From an uncultured Eggerthella sp. (lineage in GTDB: Bacteria > Actinomycetota > Coriobacteriia > Coriobacteriales > Eggerthellaceae): 64,000 nt of DNA. Position numbers and translations under genes: made by a program. The notes beneath the pieces were generated by a model. The model searched no databases. It saw only the letters and a program-made list of their open reading frames with translations, and was not told the DNA's origin. Below, piece after piece: positions 17,127-26,189 of the stretch. Location: NCBI GenBank assembly GCA_900553605.1, contig USDX01000001.1:62001-126000 (forward strand), written 5' to 3'. The number at the start of each line of letters is the position of its first letter. The stretch's first letter is position 1.

Positions 17127-18026
17127 TTACGAAATGTGACGTTTTAGGGCTTCAAGATAGGCGGAACCGTAACGGGTTCGCTGCGTTCCCTTGCGAAAAA
17201 TGACGCCGATTTCCATATACTCGTCGATTTCGAGTGGCACCGATATGATGGAAGGCCCGTTCAGTTCAGCAGAAATGACGCCCGAGCAAACGGTATAGCC
17301 ATTTAGTCCTATGAGCAGGTTGAATAAGGTGGCTCGGTCGCGAACGCGGATGTTCTTGCTGCGATCGAGCGTGGTGGTTAGTTCCTCTGAGTAATAAAAC
17401 GAGTTGTAGCTTCCTTGCTCGTAAGAAAGGAAAGGGTAATCCGCCATGTCCTCGAGCGTTACCGATGTTCGTTTTGCCAAAGGGTGGTTAGAGCAGATGA
17501 ACACGTGTGGGTCCGCTTTGAACAAGGGCTCAAATACCAGGTTGTTGGCAGTGAGCATCTTGCCTATAACATCACGGTTTCGCGCGGAAAGGTACAGAAC
17601 GCCCAGCTCGCTTTTCATATGGGCAACGTCTTCGATGATTTCATGTGTCTGCTCTTCGCGGATGGTGAAGTCGTAGCTTGCCGAATCGAATTCTCGGATC
17701 ACGTCTACAAATGCGTTTACGGCAAAGGAATAGTGTTGACAGGAGACACTGAAATGAGGCGCTTGCTGCGATTGGCCCTTATAACGCGATTCCAATAGGT
17801 CGGCTTGTTCGAGCACTTGCCGCGCGTATCCCAGGAACGTTTCGCCTTCCTCCGACACTATGACGCCCTTGTTGGTGCGGTCGAAGATGCGCACGTCCAT
17901 TTCCCGCTCGAGGTCACCAATAGCGGCGGTTATGGACGGTTGGGACACAAACAGCTTGCGAGAGGCTTCTGTGATGCTTCCGCATTCTGCCACTTTAACG
18001 GCATAGATGAGCTGCTGCAGTTTCAT
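17127..18026 (-). CDS. LysR-family regulator, probably of the adjacent MetE-like gene
   Basis: An ATG at 18026 gives 299 residues beginning MKLQQLIYAVKVAECGSITE, the standard LysR start, with ACGGAGAAC upstream. The frame remains open to 18287, but the extra residues are not LysR-like. The HTH (residues 16-50: ASRKLFVSQPSITAAIGDLE) and an effector domain with an ICSNHPLAKR segment are clear. It precedes the MetE-like gene on the same strand with a 106-bp gap, so one operon or regulator-target pair is likely. A sulfur-amino-acid role by analogy with MetR/CysB is inference. Confidence 0.92.
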   Translation of the reverse strand: MKLQQLIYAVKVAECGSITEASRKLFVSQPSITAAIGDLEREMDVRIFDRTNKGVIVSEEGETFLGYARQVLEQADLLESRYKGQSQQAPHFSVSCQHYSFAVNAFVDVIREFDSASYDFTIREEQTHEIIEDVAHMKSELGVLYLSARNRDVIGKMLTANNLVFEPLFKADPHVFICSNHPLAKRTSVTLEDMADYPFLSYEQGSYNSFYYSEELTTTLDRSKNIRVRDRATLFNLLIGLNGYTVCSGVISAELNGPSIISVPLEIDEYMEIGVIFRKGTQRTRYGSAYLEALKRHIS

Positions 18027-18307
18027 TGTTCTCCGTTCGGTTTCAATGGTTGGTTTTATGATACCGCGATGACTTAAAGGCAAACCTTTTGGGGCATGGC
18101 GTTTGTGCCGCATGCCTTCGTTAACGGAAAGCAAAGGTTGCGCAATTGCGAGCATTGCAGCTGCTTGGCTTCTAGAGGTCTTGCCTGCCGTTTCGGTGGC
18201 AAGGGGGTTTCGCCAATGACGCCCTTTGGTGAAATCAAGCGAATATAGGATAATAAAACAAGTATACACATTGCTGGCCACCAGCATCCCTCGTGAAAGG
18301 AATCTTT
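18027..18307. other. Divergent promoter region between lysR and ettA
   Basis: 281 bases between divergently transcribed genes. No gene is supported. The frame that extends the LysR gene into it lacks a start signal. A tataggataataaaacaagtataca stretch on the right (split across 18244-18270) is AT-rich and probably contains the ettA promoter. Confidence 0.4.
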
Positions 18308-19987
18308 GTGGCTGAATTCATTTACCAGATGTATCAAGCGCGCAAAGCTCATGGCGACAAGGTCATCTTGGACGACGTGACGCTTTCGTTTTACCCTGGC
18401 GCCAAAATCGGCGTAGTGGGTCCCAATGGTATGGGCAAATCCACCTTGTTGAAGGTTATGGCTGGCCTCGAAGAGGTTTCCGCGGGTGACGCACGCCTTA
18501 CCCCTGGTTACACCGTTGGCATTCTTCAGCAGGAGCCCCCGCTCGACGAAGAGGCTACGGTAATCGAGAACATCCGCATGGCGTTTGCCGACGTGCTCGC
18601 CAAGGTTGAGCGCTTTAATGCCATCGGTGCGGAAATGGCTGATCCCGATGCCGATTTCGATGCCCTGATGGAAGAAATGGGCGCGCTTCAAAACGATATC
18701 GATGCTGCAAACGGATGGGATTTGGACAGTCAGCTTTCCCAGGCAATGGATGCTCTGCAGTGTCCCGACCCCGATGCTCCCGTTAAGGTGCTTTCCGGTG
18801 GCGAGCGTCGTCGCGTTGCGCTGTGCAAGCTCCTGCTTGAAGCGCCCGACCTGCTTCTTTTGGACGAGCCCACCAACCACTTGGATGCCGAATCGGTGCT
18901 GTGGTTGGAGCAATTCCTTCATCGTTACCCTGGTGCAGTGCTTGCGGTAACGCACGATCGCTACTTCCTCGACAACGTTGCTGAATGGATCTGCGAAGTT
19001 GATCGCGGTCATCTGTATCCCTACAAGGGCAACTACTCCACCTACCTGGAAACCAAGGCTGCCCGTCTGGAATCGCAGGGTCAGCAGCAGGCTAAGCTGG
19101 CAAAGCGCATGAAGAACGAGCTGGAATGGGTTCGTTCCAGCCCGAAGGCGCGCCAGGCAAAGAACAAGGCCCGCCTTGAGCGCTATGAGCAGATGGAGGC
19201 TGAGGCACGTAGCGCCAAGAGCGTCGACTTCACTGACATCACGATCCCCGTTGGTCCTCGCTTGGGCTCTAAGGTCCTTGAGGTCGAGCATTTGCACAAG
19301 CAGTTCGGCGATCGTGTTCTTATCGACGATCTTTCATTCAGCTTGCCGCGTAACGGCATCGTGGGCGTTATCGGCCCCAACGGTGTTGGTAAGTCGACCC
19401 TGTTCAAGATGATTGTGGGCAAAGAACCGGTTTCTGGCGGCACGCTTGAGCTGGGCGAAACCGTGCAGATTTCCTACGTTGATCAGAATCGTGAAGGCCT
19501 CGACCCGAAAAAGACGCTTTGGGAAGTGGTTTCTGACGGGTTGGATTACATCCGTGTAGGCGAAACCGAGATTCCCAGCCGTGCGTATGTGGCAAACTTC
19601 GGCTTCAAGGGTTCTGACCAGCAAAAGCCTGCCGGCGTTCTTTCCGGCGGCGAGCGTAATCGCTTGAACCTTGCCCTCACGCTGAAGCAGGGCGGCAACC
19701 TGCTCCTGCTCGACGAGCCTACGAACGACCTTGACGTAGAGACGCTTGAAAGCCTCGAAGAAGCGTTGTTGGCATTTCCTGGCTGTGCAGTAATCACCAG
19801 CCACGACCGTATGTTCCTCGACCGCATTGCCACGCATATTCTTGCGTGGGAGGGTACCGATGAGAACCCCGGCAATTGGCATTGGTTCGAAGGTAACTTC
19901 GATTCTTATCAGAAGAACAAGATCGAACGTCTGGGCGAAGAAGCTGCAAAGCCCCATCGCCTGCATCGCAAGCTTACGCGCGATTAG
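18308..19987 (+). CDS. ettA: Energy-dependent translational throttle protein EttA (ABC-F)
   Basis: A GTG at 18308 with a GAAAGG box gives 559 residues starting MAEFIYQMYQARKAHGDKVI, very close to EttA proteins. Two ABC ATPase domains: Walker A GPNGMGKST (residues 38-46) and GPNGVGKST, signatures LSGGERRR and LSGGERNR, Walker B LLLLDEPTNHLD and LLLLDEPTNDLD. The EttA arm (about residues 90-140) and the basic inter-domain linker (SSPKARQAKNKARLERYEQ) are present. It has no membrane domain. EttA binds the ribosomal E site and gates entry into elongation according to ATP/ADP ratio. Followed by a terminator at 20022-20049. Confidence 0.95.
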   Translation: MAEFIYQMYQARKAHGDKVILDDVTLSFYPGAKIGVVGPNGMGKSTLLKVMAGLEEVSAGDARLTPGYTVGILQQEPPLDEEATVIENIRMAFADVLAKVERFNAIGAEMADPDADFDALMEEMGALQNDIDAANGWDLDSQLSQAMDALQCPDPDAPVKVLSGGERRRVALCKLLLEAPDLLLLDEPTNHLDAESVLWLEQFLHRYPGAVLAVTHDRYFLDNVAEWICEVDRGHLYPYKGNYSTYLETKAARLESQGQQQAKLAKRMKNELEWVRSSPKARQAKNKARLERYEQMEAEARSAKSVDFTDITIPVGPRLGSKVLEVEHLHKQFGDRVLIDDLSFSLPRNGIVGVIGPNGVGKSTLFKMIVGKEPVSGGTLELGETVQISYVDQNREGLDPKKTLWEVVSDGLDYIRVGETEIPSRAYVANFGFKGSDQQKPAGVLSGGERNRLNLALTLKQGGNLLLLDEPTNDLDVETLESLEEALLAFPGCAVITSHDRMFLDRIATHILAWEGTDENPGNWHWFEGNFDSYQKNKIERLGEEAAKPHRLHRKLTRD

Positions 19988-20021
19988 TGTTCAGCGGGTA
20001 GTTTTTCGAGCACTCAAACAG

Positions 20022-20049
20022 AGAGGCAGCCTCTTTCGGGGCTGCCTCT
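20022..20049 (+). terminator. Terminator of ettA
   Basis: 10-bp arms (20022-20031, 20040-20049) with an 8-base loop, then ttta. Confidence 0.8.
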
Positions 20050-20156
20050 TTATTGTCGGCCGCATTACTGGGGCTGCTTTGGCTTGGTGCTAAGAGAAAG
20101 CTAAGCCCAGCGGTGCGGTAGCGGCAATCGTAAAAACTTGAAGATGCGAATAAGCA

Positions 20157-20186
20157 AAAAGGCAACCTCGAAAGAGGTTGCCTTTT
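20157..20186 (-). terminator. Terminator of gpmA
   Basis: 13-bp perfect arms (20157-20169, 20174-20186) around a GAAA tetraloop. On the minus strand it runs into a T tract. Confidence 0.88.
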
Positions 20187-20222
20187 CATGCGTTAGCTTG
20201 TTGAGATTGAGGCAAGCGAAAC

Positions 20223-20981
20223 TTACTTGGCCTTGCCCTGGTTTGCTACCGCGTTGATTTTGGCGTTGATGGTTTCTTCGTCGCCAACGTACTTCTTGTC
20301 AAGAACGTTGAAGTCCTGGTCGAAGGTGTAAACCAGCGGCACACCCGTGGGGATGTTTACGCCTACGATTTCATCGTCGGAAAGCTTATCGAACTGCTTC
20401 ACCAGAGCGCGCAGAGAATTGCCATGAGCAACGATGAGCACACGCTTGCCGGCGCGCATCTGAGGTTCGATTTCCTCTTCGAAGTAAGGCCATGCGCGAG
20501 CGATGGTGTCCTTCAGACATTCTGCCAGGGGCATTTCGTCAGCAGGAGCGTTGCGGTAAGGAGCCATAAGGCGAGGATTGCGCTCGTCAGTTTCCTCCAG
20601 TGCGGGAGGACGTACATCGAAGCTGCGGCGCCAGATTTTAACCTGGTCTTCGCCGTATTTTGCAGCGGTTTCAGCCTTGTTCAGACCCTGAAGGGCGCCA
20701 TAGTGACGCTCGTTCAGGCGCCACGTCTTATTGACGGGCAGCCATTCGCGATCCATTGCCTGAAGAATGTGGTTCAGCGTGTGGATGGCGCGCTTGAGGT
20801 ACGAGGTGTAGCACACATCGAAGTCAAAGCCAGCTTCGGCAAGGGCGCGGCCGCCATCGGATGCTTCTTTGCGGCCCGTATCGGTAAGGTCGACGTCCAT
20901 CCAGCCGGTGAAAAGGTTCAGCTTGTTCCATTCGCTTTCGCCGTGGCGAACCAAGACGAGTTGCATGGTCGAATCAGTCAT
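20223..20981 (-). CDS. gpmA: 2,3-bisphosphoglycerate-dependent phosphoglycerate mutase
   Basis: 252 residues, typical of dPGM. The phosphohistidine motif [10 protein letters not shown] (His about 13), [18 protein letters not shown] and the second catalytic His in [11 protein letters not shown] are present, as is [12 protein letters not shown]. It interconverts 3- and 2-phosphoglycerate in glycolysis/gluconeogenesis. Single gene with its own terminator. The promoter must lie in the divergent region shared with the DUF2130 gene. Confidence 0.96.
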   Translation of the reverse strand: MTDSTMQLVLVRHGESEWNKLNLFTGWMDVDLTDTGRKEASDGGRALAEAGFDFDVCYTSYLKRAIHTLNHILQAMDREWLPVNKTWRLNERHYGALQGLNKAETAAKYGEDQVKIWRRSFDVRPPALEETDERNPRLMAPYRNAPADEMPLAECLKDTIARAWPYFEEEIEPQMRAGKRVLIVAHGNSLRALVKQFDKLSDDEIVGVNIPTGVPLVYTFDQDFNVLDKKYVGDEETINAKINAVANQGKAK

Positions 20982-21257
20982 GATTCCTTCTCTTTCTCGT
21001 AGTAAGCGGGTTGCCCCGAGTTTATTCGTAATGCGCGTTATGCGCTAAGCAAAGAGAGCTGAGAGCACTGGCGCAACATATTTAGTATGACGTTTCGTCA
21101 AATGTGTGGGGCACTGGTCGGGGAGCGTTACTGTGCTTTCGTTGGACGGTGCATTTGAGCTGAATGCGCCACTTCTCTGTCCTTCGTGCTGTACACGCAG
21201 CGTGGCGATAGGTTGGTATGATGGAACGAAAAGAACTGCGCTTTAAGGAGCTTACGC

Positions 21258-22907
21258 ATGAACGAAATTAAATGCCCACACTGCGGAAAGGTGTTCCAGG
21301 TTGATGAGCGCGGTTTTGCCGATATCTTACGTCAGGTACGTACTGCTGAATTCGATAAGGAAATAGCCCAGCGTGAAGGCATGCTTCAAGAGCAGAATGC
21401 CCAGGCGGTAAAGCTTGCCGTTGCCAAGGCCCAACAGGATGCTCAGGCGGAAACCGCTCAACGCGATGCTCGTATTGCAGAGCTGGAAACGCGTCTTGCT
21501 GCCGAAAAACGCGAACGCGAACAGGCGGAAAAGTCTTCTCAGCTTGAACATGCCAACAAACTTGAGGCGGCGCTTGCGAAGAAGCAAGTCGAAATCGCCC
21601 AGCTGCAGGCGGACGTGGAAAAGCTCTCGGCCGATCACGATGCGCAAAATCGCATTGCCAAGGCAGAGCATGAACGCTTGCTTTCCGATGCAACTGCGCA
21701 GCGCGATGCGGAAATTGCGGCATTGCGCCAGCAGATTTCCTCCCAGGAAAGCGCCTTCAAACAACAGCTTGAGTCGCAGGTTCAGCAATACTCCCAGAAG
21801 ATGGCAGCCGATAAGGCAGAAAGTGCTCGTATGGCCGCCGAGGAATCGGCAAAGCTCCAGCAAACCATCGTTGCGCAGAAGCAGCAGCTGGAATCGCAAA
21901 CTCAGCAGTTCAAAGCTGAAAAAGAGCTTGCAGTAAGTGAAGCTCGTGCCACTGCCGAGCGTCAGCGCGACGAGTTGGCTGCCCAGGTTAAGCTCCAAGA
22001 AGCTCAGGCGGCTCAGGAGCAGGCTGCCTTGCGTGAGAAGATGACCAACGAACTTGCTGCGAAAGACGAGCTCATCAAGTACAAGGACGAAGAAATTGCT
22101 CGTGTTAAGGAAATGAAGGCGCGCCTTTCCACCAAGATGGTTGGTGAATCGCTCGAACGTCATTGCGAGACCGAATTCAACAAAATCCGTGCTACGGCGT
22201 TCCCTCATGCGTATTTCGAAAAAGACAACGATGTGGTCGACGGCACCAAAGGCGATTTTGTCTTCCGCGAAACCGATCCCGCAACGGGCGAAGAAGTGGT
22301 TTCCATCATGTTCGAGATGAAGAACGAAAACGACGAAACGCGCACCAAGCACAAGAATGAGGATTTCTTCGCCAAACTCGACTCTGACCGCAAGAAGAAG
22401 GGCTGCGAGTATGCGGTTCTATGCACCATGCTCGAACCCGACAATGAGCTCTATAACGAAGGCATTGTCGACGTGAGCTACCGATATGAAAAGATGTACG
22501 TCATTCGTCCGCAATTCTTCATACCCATTATTTCCATTTTGCGCAACGCTGCGCTATCTGCCCTGCAGTATAAAACCGAGCTTGCCGAAGTGCGCAACCA
22601 GAACATCGACATCACGAACTTCGAAAACTCGATGGAAGATTTCAAAACAAAGTTTGCGCGCAATTACGACCTTGCTAGTCGCAAGTTCCAGACGGCTATA
22701 GATGAAATCGACAAGACCATCGACCATCTGCAGAAAACGAAAGAGGCACTGCTGGGTAGCGAAAGGAATCTGCGTCTGGCAAACGACAAGGCACAAGACC
22801 TTACCATCAAAAAGCTCACGCGAAAGAACCCTACGATGAAGGCGAAGTTTGCTGCGCTGAAGGAAGGGGAAAACGCCTTGCCCGAGGCTGCCGATCAAGA
22901 GGATTAG
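21258..22907 (+). CDS. DUF2130 protein: coiled coil plus PD-(D/E)xK-like domain
   Basis: 549 residues. The N-terminus has a single CxxC ([10 protein letters not shown]), half a zinc ribbon. Residues about 30-290 are a Glu/Lys/Gln/Ala-rich coiled coil. Residues about 295-480 match the DUF2130 core: [14 protein letters not shown] (D about 333), IMFEMKNE (E about 353, K about 355), and [10 protein letters not shown]. The D...ExK arrangement with hydrophobic strands resembles the PD-(D/E)xK nuclease fold. The architecture suggests a DNA-acting, RmuC-like protein, but the function of the family is not established. The start has AAGGAG 8 bases upstream. Monocistronic, divergent from gpmA. Confidence 0.85.
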   Translation: MNEIKCPHCGKVFQVDERGFADILRQVRTAEFDKEIAQREGMLQEQNAQAVKLAVAKAQQDAQAETAQRDARIAELETRLAAEKREREQAEKSSQLEHANKLEAALAKKQVEIAQLQADVEKLSADHDAQNRIAKAEHERLLSDATAQRDAEIAALRQQISSQESAFKQQLESQVQQYSQKMAADKAESARMAAEESAKLQQTIVAQKQQLESQTQQFKAEKELAVSEARATAERQRDELAAQVKLQEAQAAQEQAALREKMTNELAAKDELIKYKDEEIARVKEMKARLSTKMVGESLERHCETEFNKIRATAFPHAYFEKDNDVVDGTKGDFVFRETDPATGEEVVSIMFEMKNENDETRTKHKNEDFFAKLDSDRKKKGCEYAVLCTMLEPDNELYNEGIVDVSYRYEKMYVIRPQFFIPIISILRNAALSALQYKTELAEVRNQNIDITNFENSMEDFKTKFARNYDLASRKFQTAIDEIDKTIDHLQKTKEALLGSERNLRLANDKAQDLTIKKLTRKNPTMKAKFAALKEGENALPEAADQED

Positions 22908-23035
22908 GAAACCAGCACGCGCTTCTTCCGTTTTTGTAAATCTTTCCCGAATAGCTCGAAAGGGGAAAGCGATAGGGCTTGCTTCGGCTTAGAATGGCTT
23001 CGTTTTGTTTAAGAGCGGAGTTTCAGGAGCGCTTG

Positions 23036-24220
23036 GTGACCCAGAAAATGACAGGTAAGCAATGGCTCGCCCTTGCAGGCATCGCTGTAGCGGCGTTTGT
23101 GTTCAATTCTTCCGAATTCATGCCAGTTGGCTTGCTTACCGATATTGGCAAGACATTCGGAACCAACGAGGCCACGACGGGCATGCTGGTTTCGGTGTAT
23201 GCATGGGCGGTAATGCTTCTTTCCGTGCCATTGATGATCATCGCAACGCGCCTGGACTTTCGTAGGCTGCTCTTGGTGGTTATCGTGGTGTTCTTGGTTG
23301 GGCAGGTGCTTACGTCGCTGTCGACGAGCTACTGGATGCTCATGGCGGCACGCATGGTGGTTGCTTGTGCGCATTCGGTGTTTTGGGCCATTGCTGCGCC
23401 TATTGCGGTGCGTTTGGTGCCGAAAAACAAGCGCGCCCTTGTTCTGAGCGTTGTCGAGACGGGCACTGCTGTTGCTGCCATTGTTGGTTTGCCATTGGGC
23501 CGAGCTATTGGCTTGGCGGTAGGATGGCGCCTGACGTTTGCCATTGTTGCGGTAATCTCTGCGCTTTTGCTGGTGTACCTACTTATCACCTTGCCTTGGG
23601 TTCCTGGTGCAGAGCCCTTCAGCATTGGACAGCTGCCGGGGCTGTTCCAAAACAAAGGCCTGGTGGCGCTGTTCATTCTTACGGCGCTGTATGCATGGGG
23701 CTACTATACGGGCTACAGCTATATCGAGCCATTCTTGCTACAGGTGGCGGGGCTGGAAAACGATGTGGTTACGTTGGTCCTTTCCGTGTTCGGTGTTGCG
23801 AGCATCATCGGCAGTATATTGTGCTCCAAGCTGTATCCTCGTTTCCGTTTCCTGTTCTTTAGGGCTATCACCATCGGCGTGCCGGTAGCCCTGCTGCTGA
23901 TGCATGCGGCAGCGGGTTTGGGCCTTGTGGCGATACTTGGCGTTGTTGTTCTGTGGGGCATAAGCGCGGCTTCGGTGAGTGTTGTGTACCAGGCGGAGAT
24001 CATCAATGTTTCTTCCGACGAAGAGGAAACGGTTGCCATGGCATTTTTCTCGGGCATCTTCAACTTCGGCATCGGCACCGGTGCGCTTTTGGGTGGCCAG
24101 GTGGTTAACACGTTGGGCATTGCGAGCGTGTTTTACGCGGGCGGCATTATCGGCGTGGTTTCCATTCTGTTCTGCTTGGCTGTGGCGGTTGGGCGCCTCA
24201 AGCGCTATTCGGTGAAATAG
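23036..24220 (+). CDS. MFS efflux transporter, SotB/sugar-efflux type
   Basis: The GTG at 23036 has CAGGAG 7 bases upstream and gives 394 residues. The frame can start at 22979, but those residues are not hydrophobic and lack a binding site. Twelve membrane helices are evident. Opening LALAGIAVAAFVFNSSEFMP and GLLTDIGKTFGTNEATTGML match the DHA-type SotB/YdeA group, including the VLSVVETGTAVAAIVGLPLG motif C-like helix (helix 5) typical of exporters. Likely a proton-driven exporter of sugars or other small molecules. The substrate cannot be deduced. Confidence 0.87.
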   Translation: MTQKMTGKQWLALAGIAVAAFVFNSSEFMPVGLLTDIGKTFGTNEATTGMLVSVYAWAVMLLSVPLMIIATRLDFRRLLLVVIVVFLVGQVLTSLSTSYWMLMAARMVVACAHSVFWAIAAPIAVRLVPKNKRALVLSVVETGTAVAAIVGLPLGRAIGLAVGWRLTFAIVAVISALLLVYLLITLPWVPGAEPFSIGQLPGLFQNKGLVALFILTALYAWGYYTGYSYIEPFLLQVAGLENDVVTLVLSVFGVASIIGSILCSKLYPRFRFLFFRAITIGVPVALLLMHAAAGLGLVAILGVVVLWGISAASVSVVYQAEIINVSSDEEETVAMAFFSGIFNFGIGTGALLGGQVVNTLGIASVFYAGGIIGVVSILFCLAVAVGRLKRYSVK

Positions 24221-24392
24221 CCTGAAGTGCTTAGCTTTTCACCTGGCGCTTTGAGGGATTCGGGTGCGTAGGTCTTTGCTCATCAGGCTTTATTTCATTT
24301 CTGTTTCGAAAATATCCAGACTCTGTGACGATGCGAAATTAATCGGTGTTGAACAATTGCAACTTTTGCTGAAAGGACGAATATAGAGCCAT

Positions 24393-24589
24393 CGAACGCA
24401 GAGGGCGTTCGGAATAAGCGCTTCGGTGCTTACACGTTAGGACGAACTTTTGAATTACCGCAACCTGCATACAGAAATTATCAGCTCCATTATTTAGGGC
24501 TCGGGTTGCTTGAATCAGCTGCCCGAACCCTAATCGGGCAGCTGATGGTTTTGAATCCGGAGGCTGTTTAAAGAAACGGCTTCCGGATT
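24393..24589 (+). ncRNA. Candidate structured leader RNA / attenuator
   Basis: Four hairpins in series. Two segments compete: gggctcggg at 24497-24505 can pair with cccgaaccc at 24522-24530 (8 of 9 pairs), which would break the hairpin 24516-24544. This mutually exclusive pairing is the mark of a transcription attenuator or riboswitch platform. I could not match it to a riboswitch class I know (no T-box, SAM, purine, cobalamin or lysine consensus). Confidence 0.45.
24554..24589 (+). terminator. Strong intrinsic terminator upstream of the MHS transporter gene
   Basis: 16-bp arms (24554-24569, 24574-24589) with two G/T pairs, a 4-base loop, then a run of T. Confidence 0.85.
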
Positions 24590-24699
24590 TTTTTATTCCT
24601 CTACCATCTGATTTCTTCCGTGTTGCTTTCTTCAAACAGCCTTTCGATTCCAAGCCTTGATTCATCGGTTCACGGATTGAAGGAAAAGAAGGAAACGGA

Positions 24700-26034
24700 A
24701 TGTCAAGTACGGCAGCAACAGCATCGGCAATGGCACCTGTGGGCGTCGGATCGAAGGGGAAGAACTCAACGGCTGAAATTGTGGCAGCTTCGATGGTGGG
24801 AACCGCTATCGAGTTCTACGACAACTATTGCTACAGCATCGCAGCGGCAAGCTATTTTGGACTGATCTTCTTTACCGATGTTGCGAAGTCCGATCTGGTA
24901 CTGGCAACGCTGCTTTCGTTCGTGACCTTCGCCGTTTCGTTTTTGGCTCGTCCATTTGGCTCGTTGATATTCGGTCATTTTGGCGACAAACTTGGCCGCA
25001 AGAAGACGTTGGTGGTTGCCCTGATGCTCATGGGTATCGCAACGTTTGTGGTGGGTCTGCTTCCTGGGTATGAGGTTCTTGGCCCAACTTCCGTTGTCCT
25101 TCTGTGCGTGTGCCGTGCCTGCCAGGGCTTGGGTCTTGGCGGCGAATGGTCTGGTGCTGCCTTGGTGGCAACCGAAAATGCTCCGAAGGGGAAGCGAGCT
25201 CTGTATGGCGCATTCCCCAACATGGGTGCTCCGATTGGCTTCTTCTGCGCATATGGCGTAAATCTGCTGCTTGATTCTTCCTTGCCTGCCGATGCGATGG
25301 TTGCGTGGGGTTGGCGTATCCCGTTCCTGCTTTCCGCATTGTTGGTAGTAGTTGGGCTGGTTGTGCGTTTGCGCATGACGGAAACACCGGTATTCCAAAA
25401 GGCCCAGCGAGAAAACCGCACGGTCAAGATGCCGCTCGCTATGCTTCTCCGCCACAATTGGAGGCAGGTTGTGCTCGGTACCTGCGCAGTTAGCATCACC
25501 TATACGCTGTTCTATGTGTTGGGAACCTGGTCGCTTTCCTACGGCGTATCAACCCTGGGCTTTACCCAGCAGCAGTATTTGGGAATGCAGATGGTATCGG
25601 TCTTCTTCTTTGCGGGCTTTATCGTTGTTGGCTGCTTGAGCGCCGATCGTTTTGGCAGGAAGCCCGTTGTTGCTCTTGCTACGGTGGCTACCTTGGTGTT
25701 TGCACTCTTTGCTCCCATGTTGCTTTCAGCTCATAGCGCCTTGAACGTGATGCTCTTCCTCTGCATCGGCTTCATGTGCATGGGTGCTGTTTTCGGTCCT
25801 ACCGGTTCGTATCTGCCCGAGCTGTTCCCGGCTCGTGTTCGCTATTGCGGCTCTGGCCTTTCCTATAACTTGGCGGCAATTGTTGGTGGCGCCTTTGCTC
25901 CTACTATCGCTTCGGCGCTTGTTATGAATTTCGGCATTATGTCACTAGGTTGGTACTTGGGAGGCATGGCGGTTGTTTCCCTTGTTGCCCTGTTCTTCTT
26001 CCGCGAAAGCAAGGATGTTGACTACGAGGAATAG
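24700..26034 (+). CDS. MFS transporter, metabolite:H+ symporter (MHS) family
   Basis: 444 residues, 12 membrane helices. The start region AASMVGTAIEFYDNYCYSIA is the MHS-family signature in helix 1, followed by RPFGSLIFGHFGDKLGRKKT (the loop 2-3 motif) and CQGLGLGGEWSGAAL. Relatives carry alpha-ketoglutarate, proline/betaine, citrate or shikimate; the substrate here is open. A polar 25-residue N-terminal tail precedes helix 1. Preceded by a structured leader with a terminator (24554-24589) that may attenuate it, and followed by a terminator at 26064-26101. Confidence 0.93.
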   Translation: MSSTAATASAMAPVGVGSKGKNSTAEIVAASMVGTAIEFYDNYCYSIAAASYFGLIFFTDVAKSDLVLATLLSFVTFAVSFLARPFGSLIFGHFGDKLGRKKTLVVALMLMGIATFVVGLLPGYEVLGPTSVVLLCVCRACQGLGLGGEWSGAALVATENAPKGKRALYGAFPNMGAPIGFFCAYGVNLLLDSSLPADAMVAWGWRIPFLLSALLVVVGLVVRLRMTETPVFQKAQRENRTVKMPLAMLLRHNWRQVVLGTCAVSITYTLFYVLGTWSLSYGVSTLGFTQQQYLGMQMVSVFFFAGFIVVGCLSADRFGRKPVVALATVATLVFALFAPMLLSAHSALNVMLFLCIGFMCMGAVFGPTGSYLPELFPARVRYCGSGLSYNLAAIVGGAFAPTIASALVMNFGIMSLGWYLGGMAVVSLVALFFFRESKDVDYEE

Positions 26035-26063
26035 CGGAAGCCATCGGTTTGAGTAGAAGATAA

Positions 26064-26101
26064 GGAAGCCCCTTGATGCGGCCTTGCATCAAGGGGCTTC
26101 C
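26064..26101 (+). terminator. Terminator of the MHS transporter gene
   Basis: 16-bp perfect arms (26064-26079, 26086-26101), 6-base loop, then tttt. Confidence 0.92.
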
Positions 26102-26189
26102 TTTTGCTTGATGGGGCAGAGTTGCTTACGGGGATGCTATTATGGTGTACATAAAAGTTCCCAGTAGCGGTTCGGGTGAAAGGGTAGTC

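Larger units (their letters stand above)
24221..24699. other. 479-bp leader region of the MHS transporter gene with two terminator hairpins
   Basis: No protein gene is supported. Structured features in order: hairpin 24393-24411 (cgaacgc/gcgttcg), hairpin 24415-24432, a possible antiterminator pairing 24497-24505 with 24522-24530, terminator-like hairpin 24516-24544, and strong terminator 24554-24589. A short gap with a purine-rich binding site then leads to the ATG at 24700. Confidence 0.6.

Noticed and set aside
17127..18287. 386-residue version of the second LysR gene
   Set aside because: The LysR fold starts at the ATG at 18026 with a good binding site. The extra 87 residues run through the ettA promoter region.
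24333..24600. T-box or SAM/purine/lysine riboswitch
   Set aside because: None of the consensus segments of these classes could be found. Kept only as an unassigned leader.
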